NCBI GenBank assembly: GCA_023511625.1
Contig: JAIMBD010000003.1
Span: 124,001 to 188,000 of the forward strand
Source: Bacillota bacterium
GTDB taxonomy: Bacteria; Bacillota; Sulfobacillia; Sulfobacillales; Sulfobacillaceae
DNA: 64,000 nt
Direction: 5' to 3'
Part shown: in pieces, positions 26,384 to 35,299 of the stretch
Layout: every line of letters begins with the position of its first letter
Numbering within the stretch: the stretch's first letter is position 1
Translations under genes and position numbers: made by a program
Notes under the pieces: generated by a model
The model's input: only the letters and a program-made list of their open reading frames with translations
What the model was told of the DNA's origin: nothing
The model's database searches: none

Positions 26384-26845
26384 ATGGCGGCGGTCAGCGA
26401 GCGGTTGAAGGCCTTGGGCTTGGAGCTGCCGGAACCGCCGGCGCCGGTTGCGTTGTACCGGCCGGCACGAGTGGTGGGATCCCTGTGCTTCACGGCGGGA
26501 CAGCTGCCGTTCCGGGCGGGACGGCTCTTGGCGGAAGGCAGGGTCGGGCGCGAGGTCGACGTGGCCACGGCCTGGGAGGGCGCTCGCCAGGCAGCCCTCA
26601 ATGCCATGGCGGCGGCTGCTGCCGCCGCCGGCGGCGTCGACCGGCTGGCGGGCGTGGTGCAGGTGGTAGGATACGTGCAGTCGGCCGAGGATTTTCATCA
26701 ACAGGCTGAGGTGCTCAACGGCGCCTCCTCGCTGTTTGTCGAACTCTTTGGCGACGCCGGCGGGCACGTGCGTTCGGCGGTGGGAGTGGCGGCGTTGCCG
26801 CTCAACGCCGCAGTAGAGGTGGAGTGCATCTTTGCCCTCGAATAA
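26384..26845 (+). CDS. RidA/YjgF family protein
   Basis: A 153-residue member of the RidA family, whose best-known role is hydrolysing reactive enamine or imine intermediates from PLP enzymes. It has the [11 protein letters not shown] strand near residue 30, the helix [20 protein letters not shown], and [19 protein letters not shown] near the C-terminus with the conserved Arg. ATG at 26384 follows GGAGGGGG; the upstream extension of the frame is less convincing. The subfamily with an N-terminal [11 protein letters not shown] helix is common in bacteria. The next gene starts inside its last codons. Confidence 0.88.
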   Translation: MAAVSERLKALGLELPEPPAPVALYRPARVVGSLCFTAGQLPFRAGRLLAEGRVGREVDVATAWEGARQAALNAMAAAAAAAGGVDRLAGVVQVVGYVQSAEDFHQQAEVLNGASSLFVELFGDAGGHVRSAVGVAALPLNAAVEVECIFALE

Positions 26846-27773
26846 ATCCCGCAAGTCTTCCCCTCGACCAGAGTCAGGGGTTCGCCTGCAGCGCTTCCTG
26901 GCCGAGGCAGGCATGGCCTCGCGGCGCGAGGCCGAGCGATGGATCGCGGCCGGGCGGGTCGCCGTCAACGGCGTGCCGGCGGTGTTAGGGCAGCGCGTGG
27001 GACCCGAAGACCGGGTGACGGTAGACGGTGAGGCGGTGCGTGCGCGTCGGCGCAAGGTGGTCTTGGCTGTTTACAAGCCGGAAGGCTATACCACGAGCCT
27101 TCGGGATCCCCATGCCCAGCATCTGGTGCGCGAACTGGTGCCGCCGGGATACGGTCGTGTGTTTCCCGTAGGCCGGCTGGATCGGGACAGCGCGGGGCTC
27201 CTTCTGATGACCAACGACGGCGACTTGGCCTTTCGGTTAACCCACCCGCGCTTTGGCCTGGAGAAGGAGTATCGGGTGTGGGTGGAAGGGGTTCCAGGTC
27301 CGAACCACCTCCAACGCCTGCAGCGGGGCGTGGCGCTGGAAGAGGGCATGGCTCGGGCCTCGGCCGTGAGGGTGCTCAGGCGGCAAGGCGGGAAAAGCTT
27401 GGTCCAAGTGGTGTTGCGGGAAGGCAAGAAGCGGGAGATTCGCCGCTTGTTTCAGGCCGTGGGCCACCCGGTGCTGTCGCTGTGCCGGGTGCGGATCGGT
27501 CCCGTGCAACTAGGAGACATGAAGCCGGGGGAGGTCCGGGAACTCGGCAGGGCAGAGGTTCAGGCCCTTCGCGAGGCGGTGGCCTTGACCGGGGATGGGC
27601 CCGGGCCGAACCCCCAAGAGGGTGGGAAGAGGCAATGGAGCAACCCAGCACGACCCCGGGACGTTCAGGAGCCGAGTGGCCCGAGGAGGACCCCATCCGG
27701 TCGGTGGCGGCGGTCTGGCAGTACGTCCCCCCGGACCGCGGCATCCGCTCCGCCATCCCGGAGGAAATCCTAG
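26832..27773 (+). CDS. rluB: RluB/RsuA family 23S rRNA pseudouridine synthase
   Basis: The protein has an N-terminal S4 RNA-binding domain ([20 protein letters not shown]) and a pseudouridine synthase domain with the catalytic Asp in [20 protein letters not shown]. Basic C-terminal strands include [15 protein letters not shown]. The TTG start overlaps ridA by 14 bases. The frame runs to 313 residues; its last 45 or so residues are low-complexity, rich in Pro, Ser and Arg, and overlap the next gene by 139 bases. That tail looks like read-out after loss of an earlier stop. The spmAB-rluB neighbourhood matches Bacillus. Confidence 0.93.
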   Translation: MPSNKSRKSSPRPESGVRLQRFLAEAGMASRREAERWIAAGRVAVNGVPAVLGQRVGPEDRVTVDGEAVRARRRKVVLAVYKPEGYTTSLRDPHAQHLVRELVPPGYGRVFPVGRLDRDSAGLLLMTNDGDLAFRLTHPRFGLEKEYRVWVEGVPGPNHLQRLQRGVALEEGMARASAVRVLRRQGGKSLVQVVLREGKKREIRRLFQAVGHPVLSLCRVRIGPVQLGDMKPGEVRELGRAEVQALREAVALTGDGPGPNPQEGGKRQWSNPARPRDVQEPSGPRRTPSGRWRRSGSTSPRTAASAPPSRRKS

Positions 27774-28720
27774 CGGGGCTCACGGCCGACGTCTACTTCG
27801 TCGGTACCCGAGAGGTCTTGACCCATCTCGGCAAAAGCGAGGCAGTGGTGACGGCCGAGGTGTTTGCCAACCAGCGTGGGATCCTGGCAGGGGTGGAAGA
27901 GGCCCTGGCGCTGCTGCGCGGGCGCCCGCTGTTGGTCGAGGCACTGCCCGAAGGTAGTCCCATCGAGCCCAAACAGGTGGTCATGCGCATCACCGGCCGT
28001 TACCAGGTCTTTGGGCTGATGGAAACCGCCTTGTTGGGGATTCTGGCCGCATCTTCCGGCTGGGCCACGGCGGCCCGGGAGGTGGCTGAAGCGGCCGACC
28101 CGTGGCCGGTCTTTTCCTTCGGGGCGCGGCACGTGCATCCGGCAGTGGCTTCGGTGATGGATCGCGCCGCTTTGGTCGGCGGAGCCCGCGGGGCCAGCTC
28201 GATTTTGGGGGCCCGGCAGGCCGGGTTGAAGCCGGCAGGGACCATGCCGCACGCCCTGATCTTGATCGTCGGCGACACCGTGGAAGCAGCTCGGGCCTAC
28301 GATGCAGTTTTGCCGCCCGAGGCGCCGCGAACGGTCTTGGTGGACACCTTCCAGGACGAAACCGTCGAGGCGGTGCGGGTGGCCCAAGCCATGGCAGGCC
28401 GCCTGGACGCGGTGCGATTGGACACGCCGCGCGAACGCGGCGGCGTCACGCCTCAACTGGTCCGGGAATTGAAGGTGCGATTGACCCAAGCCGGGTTTCC
28501 CGAAGTCGGCATCTTTGTCTCCGGTGGCCTGACACCTGATCGCATCGTTGCGCTGAAGGCCGCCGGCGCCACAGGATTCGGCGTGGGCAGCTATATCGCG
28601 GCTGCACCGCCGATCGACATGACGATGGACATCAAAGCAGTGGAAGGGGTCCCGCGCACCAAGCGCGGCCGGATTCCCGGCATCACTCCGGCTCCGGGGC
28701 TGGTGTGGCGCCTACCCTGA
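27635..28720 (+). CDS. pncB: Nicotinate phosphoribosyltransferase
   Basis: A 361-residue enzyme that converts nicotinate and PRPP to nicotinate mononucleotide in NAD salvage. FSFGARHVHPAV near residue 165 includes the His that is phosphorylated in this family. LVDTFQDETVEAVRVA and GIFVSGGLTPDRIVALKAAG form the PRPP-binding barrel strands. The length matches the shorter thermophile/archaeal type. ATG at 27635 is used; the frame is open further upstream inside rluB. Its 3' end overlaps the convergent SWIM gene by 38 bases. Confidence 0.9.
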   Translation: MEQPSTTPGRSGAEWPEEDPIRSVAAVWQYVPPDRGIRSAIPEEILAGLTADVYFVGTREVLTHLGKSEAVVTAEVFANQRGILAGVEEALALLRGRPLLVEALPEGSPIEPKQVVMRITGRYQVFGLMETALLGILAASSGWATAAREVAEAADPWPVFSFGARHVHPAVASVMDRAALVGGARGASSILGARQAGLKPAGTMPHALILIVGDTVEAARAYDAVLPPEAPRTVLVDTFQDETVEAVRVAQAMAGRLDAVRLDTPRERGGVTPQLVRELKVRLTQAGFPEVGIFVSGGLTPDRIVALKAAGATGFGVGSYIAAAPPIDMTMDIKAVEGVPRTKRGRIPGITPAPGLVWRLP

Positions 28721-29816
28721 GCCCTTGGCGCAAGGTTTGCCAGCGTTCGGGATCGAGGTGGGCCGCGATGGCGGCCCATTTCTCGGGCGCAGGGTGCTCC
28801 AAGGCGTCGGCGATCTGGTGCCCGAGGCGCTCCTCGCCCTCGGTCCAGGCGATGAGCAGGGCGCGCGCGGCCCGTCGCCGTTCGGGATCGGTGGGTAGGC
28901 GGCGCTCCAGCCAGCGGACTGCGGCGCGCTTTCGGCCTTGGCGAACCAGGAATCCTGCCCATCCTAATCCGTCCGGGTCGGCCCAGGCGTACTGCCGGCG
29001 CAGGGCCACGACCAAGGCCCGCCCGCTGCGGGTCATTCCGACGGCCCATTCCAGCGCCTCCAACATCCGCTCCACGCGCAAGGGCCAAAGTGCGGGATCT
29101 CCCAGGCGCCCGCGGCCGAGCCAGGCGAGGAGGGCGTCGGGACGCTGGCGCAGAGTCGGAGCCACCAGCGGCCACAACGGGCCCCAGGGAATTTCGGGCG
29201 CGTGCCAGGCCATGGCCACCCAGTGTTCGGCGTCTTTGGCCACGGCGGCCCCCTGGGATTCCCAACTCGCCCAAAGCCCCGTGCGCCACGCCGCGACCTC
29301 CCACCAGGCCGGATGGACCAGGGTTGCCCACTGTTTGAGCCACCGGTAGCCTCGGGTCGGGCCGAGCGCAGCCCACGGCGGTTCCTGAGGGCAGGTGGGC
29401 GGCCTTAACCAAAACTCAGGCCGCTCCGGTACCCGCTCCCACGGAAACGGAGCCGCCGTAAGCCAAGTCCAGCCACTGAGGGTTTCGGCCTCTGGGAGGA
29501 CCAAGCGGTCCCAGGCGGCAAACCCCTGGGGGTCGATGACCCAGGCCCAGGCGAGGGCTACGGCGTGGGCGCAGGGCTGCGAGCGCCCGCAGTCGCAACG
29601 GAAGTGCAGGCGGTCCGGGCCGGCCTCTACCACCGGGATATAATAGCCTTGATAGCCGAAAAGCCGACCGACCAGCCCCCGCGGGCCGTGAAGGCGATGG
29701 CGGACGCGGTCTTGGGCGCAATAGTCTTGGGCCATGGTCAGGCGCTGGCGCCCGGCGACGGCCGCCAGCGATTCGGGCGTCAGCTCGGTCAAGGTGCCAA
29801 GGAAACGTGGGCGCAT
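28683..29816 (-). CDS. SWIM zinc-finger protein
   Basis: A 377-residue protein with a SWIM-type zinc finger, LHFRCDCGRSQPCAHAVALA (CxC then CxH), around residue 90. The rest is a Trp-rich helical region of unknown fold, with no ATPase or nuclease motif visible. SWIM domains bind DNA or proteins and often accompany SNF2 helicases; here the SNF2 gene lies elsewhere in the window. ATG at 29816 gives an N-terminus that starts just before the helical leader. It is a single minus-strand gene among plus-strand neighbours. Confidence 0.8.
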   Translation of the reverse strand: MRPRFLGTLTELTPESLAAVAGRQRLTMAQDYCAQDRVRHRLHGPRGLVGRLFGYQGYYIPVVEAGPDRLHFRCDCGRSQPCAHAVALAWAWVIDPQGFAAWDRLVLPEAETLSGWTWLTAAPFPWERVPERPEFWLRPPTCPQEPPWAALGPTRGYRWLKQWATLVHPAWWEVAAWRTGLWASWESQGAAVAKDAEHWVAMAWHAPEIPWGPLWPLVAPTLRQRPDALLAWLGRGRLGDPALWPLRVERMLEALEWAVGMTRSGRALVVALRRQYAWADPDGLGWAGFLVRQGRKRAAVRWLERRLPTDPERRRAARALLIAWTEGEERLGHQIADALEHPAPEKWAAIAAHLDPERWQTLRQGLRVGATPAPEPE

Positions 29817-29873
29817 CGTGTTCCCCCTATCGAAATCCGGCGGGGGGATTCCCCCAGAAGGGCGGTGAGAACC

Positions 29874-30038
29874 GTGCAAATCCGCTGTCAGTTGTGCGGC
29901 GCCGAGGAAGAGCTTTTGGTCTGGAGTGCGGCCTACGAAGCGCGCAAACGCGCTCCCCAAGCGCCGTACATCTGCGCTCGCTGCCGGGACCGGGTTCAGG
30001 CCGAAGCCCTGCGCGAGCAGCATCCCCGCGGCCACTGA
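29874..30038 (+). CDS. YlaI-like small zinc-ribbon protein (DUF2197)
   Basis: A 54-residue protein with two Cys pairs, IRCQLCGAEE near the N-terminus and YICARCRDRV near the C-terminus. They are spaced as in the YlaI (DUF2197) family of Firmicutes. GTG at 29874 has an AAGGGCGG site at suitable distance; an earlier in-frame GTG at 29865 is possible. Function is unknown. It is divergent from the SWIM gene. Confidence 0.75.
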   Translation: MQIRCQLCGAEEELLVWSAAYEARKRAPQAPYICARCRDRVQAEALREQHPRGH

Positions 30039-30151
30039 CTCCATTATACCTGGGGTGTATTGTTGGGCCCGAAACCTCGTGATAAGCTCTAGAGGAGTCA
30101 ACCCCACCCCTGGGGGAGGCTTGAAGTGAATCAGGCAAAGGGGTATCGGGC

Positions 30152-30550
30152 GTGATTCGAGGAATCCGCGGAGCGACCACGGTGGAGGTCAACCAGCGCG
30201 ACGCCATCCTGGATGCCACCGAAGAGCTCCTCCGGGCCATGGCCGAAGCCAACGCGGTCGCTCCCGAAGCCATGGCCAGCATCGTCTTTACCATGACGCC
30301 GGACCTCAACGCCGCGTTTCCGGCCGAGGCGGCGCGACGGTTAGGCTGGAAATACGTGCCGGTGATGTGCATGAGCGAGATCGGGGTGCCGGGAGCCCTA
30401 CCGCGCACCATTCGGGTGTTGATGCAGGCCGAGACGGAGCGGTCGCAACGCGAAGTGTGCCACATCTACCTGAGGGGGGCGCACGTGTTGCGTCCGGATC
30501 TAGACCTTCCGGAGTGGAATGCAAAGCGGCATGAGTCCTCTGCATCCTAA
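30152..30550 (+). CDS. aroH: Chorismate mutase, AroH type
   Basis: A 132-residue trimeric chorismate mutase of the Bacillus AroH fold, converting chorismate to prephenate. MIRGIRGATTVEVNQRDAIL is the classic N-terminus with the catalytic Arg. FTMTPDLNAAFPAEAARRLG and VPVMCMSEIGVPGALPRTIRVL also match. It has a GTG start and overlaps cmk by 32 bases. Confidence 0.96.
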   Translation: MIRGIRGATTVEVNQRDAILDATEELLRAMAEANAVAPEAMASIVFTMTPDLNAAFPAEAARRLGWKYVPVMCMSEIGVPGALPRTIRVLMQAETERSQREVCHIYLRGAHVLRPDLDLPEWNAKRHESSAS

Positions 30551-31226
30551 GCGGCAGTTGGTCATCGCCGTGGACGGGCCGGCAGGGGCCGGCAAGAGCA
30601 CGGTGGCGCGCCGGGTGGCCGACCGGCTAGGGTTGGAGTATTTGGACACCGGGGCCATGTACCGCGCTCTGGCGCTCAAGGCCTTGCGGCGGGGGGTGGA
30701 CCTGCGCGACGAAGAACAGCTGGCGGAGCTTTTGGCGACCAGCGACATCGCCGTGGCCTCGCGCGCGGGAGGAGCGGTACGGGTCTTTTTGGATGGCGAG
30801 GACGTCAGCGACGCCATCCGCGCCCCGGAGGTCAACGCCGCCGTTTCGCAAGTGGCTGGGTTTGCCAAGGTGCGGGCCGGCATGGTGACGCGCCAACGGG
30901 CGTTGGCCCGGGCCGGGGGCGTGGTGGTAGACGGCCGCGACATCGGTACCGAAGTGTTGCCCGACGCCGACGTGAAGTTTTTCTTGACCGCGTCGTTAAA
31001 GGCCCGGGCTCGGCGCCGTTGGGAGGAGCTTCGCGCTCAGGGGTTTTCGATAGAACTGGATGCGGTGGAGGAGGAAATCGCGCACCGGGACCGGCTGGAC
31101 GCCGGGCGGGCCGTGGGGCCGTTGCGGAGAGCCCCCGATGCCATCCTGATCGACACCACCGACGTGGCGGTGGACGCCGTGGTGGAAGAGCTTTTGCGCT
31201 TCTGCCGCCTGCGCGTGTGCGAATGA
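30519..31226 (+). CDS. cmk: Cytidylate kinase
   Basis: Phosphorylates CMP and dCMP. The 235-residue protein has the P-loop DGPAGAGKSTVARRVA near residue 20, YLDTGAMYRALALKALR in the NMP-binding region, VVVDGRDIGTEVLPDADVKFFL, and a lid with RRWEELRAQG. The ATG at 30519 lies inside aroH; a second ATG at 30531 is also possible. The stop overlaps the plsC start. The cmk-plsC-rpsA order is widespread in Firmicutes. Confidence 0.96.
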   Translation: MQSGMSPLHPKRQLVIAVDGPAGAGKSTVARRVADRLGLEYLDTGAMYRALALKALRRGVDLRDEEQLAELLATSDIAVASRAGGAVRVFLDGEDVSDAIRAPEVNAAVSQVAGFAKVRAGMVTRQRALARAGGVVVDGRDIGTEVLPDADVKFFLTASLKARARRRWEELRAQGFSIELDAVEEEIAHRDRLDAGRAVGPLRRAPDAILIDTTDVAVDAVVEELLRFCRLRVCE

Positions 31227-31801
31227 TGTACTGCTTCTTTTACTGGTTGATGCGGGCCGTGTTTTTCGCCTGGTTCTCCCTTGAGGTGCGGGGAATGGAG
31301 CACGTGCCTCGCTCGGGCCCCGCGATCGTGGTGGCCAACCACCGCAGTGCCTTTGACCCCCCGCTGATGGGAGCGCTGTTGCCGCGCCCGGTGTACTTCA
31401 TGGCCAAGGCGGAACTGTTCCGGGTGCGGCCATTCGCGTGGTTGATCCGCGCGCTACACGCCTATCCCGTCGACCGCCAGCGCGCAGACCGCGCCGCCCT
31501 GAGGCGGTCGGTGGATCTGCTGCGCCAGGGCCAATGCCTCCTGATCTTCCCAGAGGGCCATCGGTCGCCCGATGGGCAGTTGCAGGCGATGCGGGCCGGC
31601 GTGTTGGTGATGGCGCAAATGACCGGATGTCCCATCGTGCCGGTAGGAATTGCGGGTCGCTACCGGTTCCGGGGGCACATCGCGGTGTCGGTTGGCCCTC
31701 CCTTTTATGTCGACCGGGCCATGCCCACAGAAGAGGGGCGCCACCGGCTGTACCAAGCCATCGCCGGGCGGCTGGCGGAGGCGGAGGCGCAGGTCCGGTG
31801 A
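31223..31801 (+). CDS. plsC: 1-acyl-sn-glycerol-3-phosphate acyltransferase
   Basis: A 192-residue membrane-associated acyltransferase that makes phosphatidic acid. It starts with a hydrophobic helix (YCFFYWLMRAVFFAWF) and carries the four acyltransferase blocks, including the catalytic VANHRSAFDPP (HxxxxD) and the substrate-binding LLIFPEGHRSPDG. ATG at 31223 overlaps the cmk stop as ATGA. A second in-frame ATG follows directly. Confidence 0.93.
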   Translation: MMYCFFYWLMRAVFFAWFSLEVRGMEHVPRSGPAIVVANHRSAFDPPLMGALLPRPVYFMAKAELFRVRPFAWLIRALHAYPVDRQRADRAALRRSVDLLRQGQCLLIFPEGHRSPDGQLQAMRAGVLVMAQMTGCPIVPVGIAGRYRFRGHIAVSVGPPFYVDRAMPTEEGRHRLYQAIAGRLAEAEAQVR

Positions 31802-31826
31802 GGATCGCTGGTCTCCGCGAAAAATG

Positions 31827-31854
31827 TTGGCTTGTTTATCGGTTCCGGTATAAT
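31827..31854 (+). promoter_or_regulatory. SigA-type promoter of rpsA
   Basis: TTGGCT (31827-31832) and a perfect TATAAT (31849-31854) are 16 bases apart in an A+T-rich patch between plsC and rpsA, about 66 bases before the chosen start codon. Confidence 0.7.
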
Positions 31855-31920
31855 ATGTAAAGAACTACCCTCTGACCGGCGACCGGCGGTCACGGGAGGG
31901 ACGTGGGGAGGCGGCAGGTT

Positions 31921-33159
31921 ATGGATGAGCAAAAGGACGAGGTGCGAATGGGGAGCGCTGACCAGCCAGCAGGGGAACCCAACGACGACGCGGAACCCAT
32001 GGATATGGAGGCGTCCATGGCCTATGCCCCGTTGGAAGAGGTGCATCCCGGGGAGATCGTGAAGGGCAAAGTGGTGCACATCTCCAACGATGGGGTGCTG
32101 GTTGATGTCGGCGCCAAGTCCGAAGGGATCATCCATTTACAAGACCTGAGCCACCGACGCGTCGACCGACCGGAGGATGTGGTCCACCTCGGCGAAGAGA
32201 TTTCCGTCTACGTGTTGGGATACGAAGGCGAAGAAGGGACCCTGAAGCTGTCGAAGCGCCGCGCCGACGAGATGGTGGCCTGGGAGCGCCTGGAGCAAGC
32301 CCTGAAGACCGGCGAGGTGATCGAGGCGCCGGTGACGGAGGTGGTCAAGGGCGGCTTGGTCGTAGATGTAGGCCTGCGCGGGTTTGTGCCCGCCTCGCAC
32401 GTGGCCCGCGGCTTCGTCAACGAACTGGAGCCGTTTTTGGGGCAGACCCTGCGCTTGAAGGTCATCGAGATCGACCGGTCCAAGCGCCGCGCCATCCTGT
32501 CCCGCAAGGTGGTGCTGGAAGAGGAGGCCAAGCAGGCCCACGACCAGCTGTGGAGCACCATCGAGGAAGGGCAAATCCGGGAGGGGGTCGTCAAGAGCCT
32601 GACCGATTTCGGCGCCTTTATCGATTTGGGCGGCGTGGACGGGCTTTTGCACATCAGCGAGATGTCGTGGAGCCGCATCAAGCATCCCTCGGAGGTCTTG
32701 ACCGTGGGGCAGCCGGTGCGGGTCAAGGTCCTGCGGCTGGACCGCGAGAAAGAGAAGATCTCGTTGGGCTTGCGCCAGGTGGCCGGCAACCCGTGGGATA
32801 CCGTGGCGGAGCGCTACCACGAGGGCGGGATCTACACCGGGAAGGTGGTGCGCTTGGCTACGTTCGGGGCGTTTGTGGAGCTCGAACCGGGAGTGGACGG
32901 GCTTGTGCACATCTCCCAACTGGCCGACCGCCGGGTGCAGGTGCCGAGCGAAGTGGTACACGTGGGCGATGTCATCCGGGTCAAGGTGCTGCACGTAGAC
33001 CCTGTGGCCAAACGCATCTCTCTTTCGAAGCGGGAGGCCGACGAGGCCGACGTCGAGTACGACCTGCCGCAAGAAGAGTCCGAGGCGCCGGAAGCTGGCG
33101 GTGCCCCGCAGGAGCGACTGAACGCGTATCACGCCGGAAATTGGGACGACGAGGGGTGA
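31921..33159 (+). CDS. rpsA: 30S ribosomal protein S1 homologue, four S1 domains
   Basis: A 412-residue RNA-binding protein with four OB-fold S1 repeats. Each shows the GxVxxxxxxGxxVxxG pattern: VVHISNDGVLVDVG, VVKGGLVVDVGLRG, VVKSLTDFGAFIDLGG and VVRLATFGAFVELEPG. Four repeats is the usual Firmicutes form, against six in E. coli S1. An acidic N-terminal tail of about 35 residues precedes the repeats. ATG at 31921 is chosen because GGGAGGCGG lies seven bases upstream. It has its own promoter and terminator, so it forms a single-gene unit. Confidence 0.93.
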   Translation: MDEQKDEVRMGSADQPAGEPNDDAEPMDMEASMAYAPLEEVHPGEIVKGKVVHISNDGVLVDVGAKSEGIIHLQDLSHRRVDRPEDVVHLGEEISVYVLGYEGEEGTLKLSKRRADEMVAWERLEQALKTGEVIEAPVTEVVKGGLVVDVGLRGFVPASHVARGFVNELEPFLGQTLRLKVIEIDRSKRRAILSRKVVLEEEAKQAHDQLWSTIEEGQIREGVVKSLTDFGAFIDLGGVDGLLHISEMSWSRIKHPSEVLTVGQPVRVKVLRLDREKEKISLGLRQVAGNPWDTVAERYHEGGIYTGKVVRLATFGAFVELEPGVDGLVHISQLADRRVQVPSEVVHVGDVIRVKVLHVDPVAKRISLSKREADEADVEYDLPQEESEAPEAGGAPQERLNAYHAGNWDDEG

Positions 33160-33186
33160 GCCGGAGGCGGTTTCGAGAGACCGTGG

Positions 33187-33219
33187 CCGCGTAGTGGAGA
33201 AAGACCTACGCGGTTTTTT
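33187..33219 (+). terminator. Rho-independent terminator after rpsA
   Basis: CCGCGTAG (33187-33194) pairs perfectly with CTACGCGG (33206-33213), followed by six T residues. It lies 28 bases after the rpsA stop. Confidence 0.93.
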
Positions 33220-33284
33220 CGCGCCTTAGAGCCAGTATAGCCACCCGAGGGCCCGGTCAGCCTCCTCATCGAGGAGGCGAGGCG

Positions 33285-33887
33285 ATGGAACGTTTATGGG
33301 TGTCGGCGGCGTGGTTGGCGGCGGCCATCTGGTGGTGGGGCGGCTGGGGTCCAGAGGTGCCGGCCGTGCCGCGCAGGGCGGGGGCCGTGGCCGGGATCCT
33401 CGGCGCAGTGGGATGCTGGTGGGATCTCGGTGGGCGCATCGCCGCAGGGTGGCTCTTGGTGGCGACCGGCTGGGCGGCTTGGGTGGCCTCGAGCCAAATC
33501 CAGAGCCGGGGCGCGGCGGTGCGCGGCCTCGGTCCGGCGGTGTTGGCGGCGGCCCTCACGGCCCATGCAGGGCCCTGGGTGCCGGAAGAGGCCGGGCAGT
33601 GGTCTTGGTTCTGGCCGCAGGTGTCTTGTACGGGAATGGCGGCGGCCTGGTTCGGCGCCGGCTCAGGACCGGCCGTCATGGTGGCGATCGGGGCCAGTCT
33701 CTTGGTTGACGGCCTCGAAAAAGGTGCGGTCGGGACCGGCACCATGGCCGTGGCAGCGGCCTTGGCCTCGGGACTCGTGGCCTGGGCAGCGACGTGGGTG
33801 CGGCAGTGGATTGGGGCAAGGAGCGGCAACAATGGCATTGGTGGCACTGGTGGGCCGCCCCAACGTGGGGAAGTCGGCCCTGTTTAA
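33285..33887 (+). CDS. Hydrophobic membrane protein between rpsA and der
   Basis: A 200-residue protein with about five to six hydrophobic helices rich in Ala, Gly and Trp. I do not recognise a family. It sits exactly where Bacillus carries the membrane gene yphA, between the S1 gene and der, but similarity beyond position cannot be claimed. The ATG follows GAGGAGGCGAGGCG. The last 56 bases overlap der, and the tail in that overlap (GARSGNNGIGGTGGPP) is low-complexity, which suggests an extended reading frame. Confidence 0.7.
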   Translation: MERLWVSAAWLAAAIWWWGGWGPEVPAVPRRAGAVAGILGAVGCWWDLGGRIAAGWLLVATGWAAWVASSQIQSRGAAVRGLGPAVLAAALTAHAGPWVPEEAGQWSWFWPQVSCTGMAAAWFGAGSGPAVMVAIGASLLVDGLEKGAVGTGTMAVAAALASGLVAWAATWVRQWIGARSGNNGIGGTGGPPQRGEVGPV

Positions 33888-35145
33888 TCGGATGACGCAA
33901 ACCCGGCGGGCCATCGTGGCCGACCAGCCTGGCGTCACGCGCGACCGCCTGTACGAGCACACCGATTGGAATGGGGTGCCGTTTACGGTCGTCGACACCG
34001 GGGGCATATGGATGGGGGAGGACACCACGCTCTTGGGCATGACCTTGGCGCAGACCCGCCTGGCCATTGCCGAGGCCGACGTGTTGGTTCTGGTCGTCGA
34101 CGGCCAGGAAGGCGTGACGGCTGCCGACGAGGCCGTGGTCGATCTCTTGCGCCGGACCCAGAAGCCGGTGCTGTTGGCGGTCAACAAGGCCGAAAGTCCG
34201 CGGGTGGTTCCCTGGGATTTTTACCGGCTTGGACTTGGCGAGCCGCTTTTGGTCTCGGCTACCCATGGCCAAGGGATTGGCGAGCTGTTGGACCGCATCG
34301 TCGAGCGGTTGCCGGCTCCGGTCGAGGGCTCGGTGGGGGAACCCGAGGGCGCCATCCGGGTGGCCATCGCCGGCCGCCCGAACGTAGGAAAATCCTCGCT
34401 GCTCAACCGCCTGGTGGGCGAGGAGCGGACGCTGGTGACCCCTATCGCCGGCACCACTCGGGACGTGGTCGACAGTCTCGTGGAGCACGAGGGTCAGCGC
34501 TATCTGCTTTTAGACACGGCGGGTCTGCGGCGGCCGAGCCGCATCGCCGAACAGCTGGAGGCGCGCACAGTGGCCCGGACCTTGGAGGCCATCCGCCGGG
34601 CGGATGTGGTGCTGATCGTCTTGGAGGCCACGGCGGCTCCCTCGGGGCAGGACCTTCGCATTGCGGGGCACGTGGCGCGGACGGGCAAGGCGGCGGTGGT
34701 CCTCCTCAACAAGGCCGACTTGGTGCGCGGCACCACCCGGCCGCTGGTGGCGGCGGTGCGCGAACGCCTTGCCTTCCTGGATTTTGTCACGGTGCTCCCG
34801 ATTTCTGCCTTGACCGGCTGGCAGGTGGATGCCGTGTGGGCCGCCGTGGCTCAGGCGTGGCAGTCGTACCAACAACGCGTGCCCACGCACCACCTCAATC
34901 AGGTGGTGCAAGAGGCGGTACATCTTGCGCCGCCTCCTGCTGCCGGCACTCAGGTGCTCCGCGTTTACTACGCCACCCAAGTGGCCGTAGGCCCTCCGCG
35001 CATCGTGCTGTTTGTCAACCGGCCGGAGTTGTTGACCGAGGCGTACCGTCGTTACCTAGAACACCGGCTTCGGGACCGTTTCGGCTTTTGGGGCACGCCT
35101 TTGGTCATCGAGGCGCGTGCCCGCCGGCGGTCGGAAGGGCGCTAA
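33832..35145 (+). CDS. der: Ribosome-associated GTPase Der (EngA)
   Basis: An essential GTPase for 50S assembly with two GTPase domains in tandem. The 437-residue protein has ALVGRPNVGKSALFNRM at the N-terminus with DTGG and NKAE following. The second G-domain starts at AIAGRPNVGKSSLLNRL near residue 180, with DTAGL and LLNKADL. A C-terminal KH-like domain ends in a basic tail. ATG at 33832 gives the standard MALVALVGRPNVGKS start; upstream codons in this frame belong to the membrane-protein region. Confidence 0.97.
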   Translation: MALVALVGRPNVGKSALFNRMTQTRRAIVADQPGVTRDRLYEHTDWNGVPFTVVDTGGIWMGEDTTLLGMTLAQTRLAIAEADVLVLVVDGQEGVTAADEAVVDLLRRTQKPVLLAVNKAESPRVVPWDFYRLGLGEPLLVSATHGQGIGELLDRIVERLPAPVEGSVGEPEGAIRVAIAGRPNVGKSSLLNRLVGEERTLVTPIAGTTRDVVDSLVEHEGQRYLLLDTAGLRRPSRIAEQLEARTVARTLEAIRRADVVLIVLEATAAPSGQDLRIAGHVARTGKAAVVLLNKADLVRGTTRPLVAAVRERLAFLDFVTVLPISALTGWQVDAVWAAVAQAWQSYQQRVPTHHLNQVVQEAVHLAPPPAAGTQVLRVYYATQVAVGPPRIVLFVNRPELLTEAYRRYLEHRLRDRFGFWGTPLVIEARARRRSEGR

Positions 35146-35174
35146 AAGGGCCTGGATTCCCGGTGTCCCCACAA

Positions 35175-35204
35175 GGCATCAACGACGTTGCCCCTTCATA
35201 TGTT
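35175..35204 (+). promoter_or_regulatory. Tentative SigE-type promoter of spoIVA
   Basis: GGCATCA (35175-35181) and CATATGTT (35197-35204) are 15 bases apart. They resemble loosely the -35 and CATA-starting -10 boxes of mother-cell SigE promoters, which drive spoIVA in Bacillus. The match is weak. Confidence 0.3.
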
Positions 35205-35299
35205 GCTACTGGCATTCCCAGGAATCCCAGGGATAGGTGTGGGCCGGTCGCGATGGTTCCCCGCACCCCAAGGCCGGGACATAGGGAGGGAGGCAACGG

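Noticed and set aside
30040-30151. Possible leader element (T-box or promoter) upstream of aroH
   Set aside because: There is no T-box core sequence or terminator-antiterminator pair, and no -35/-10 pair at good spacing could be fixed.
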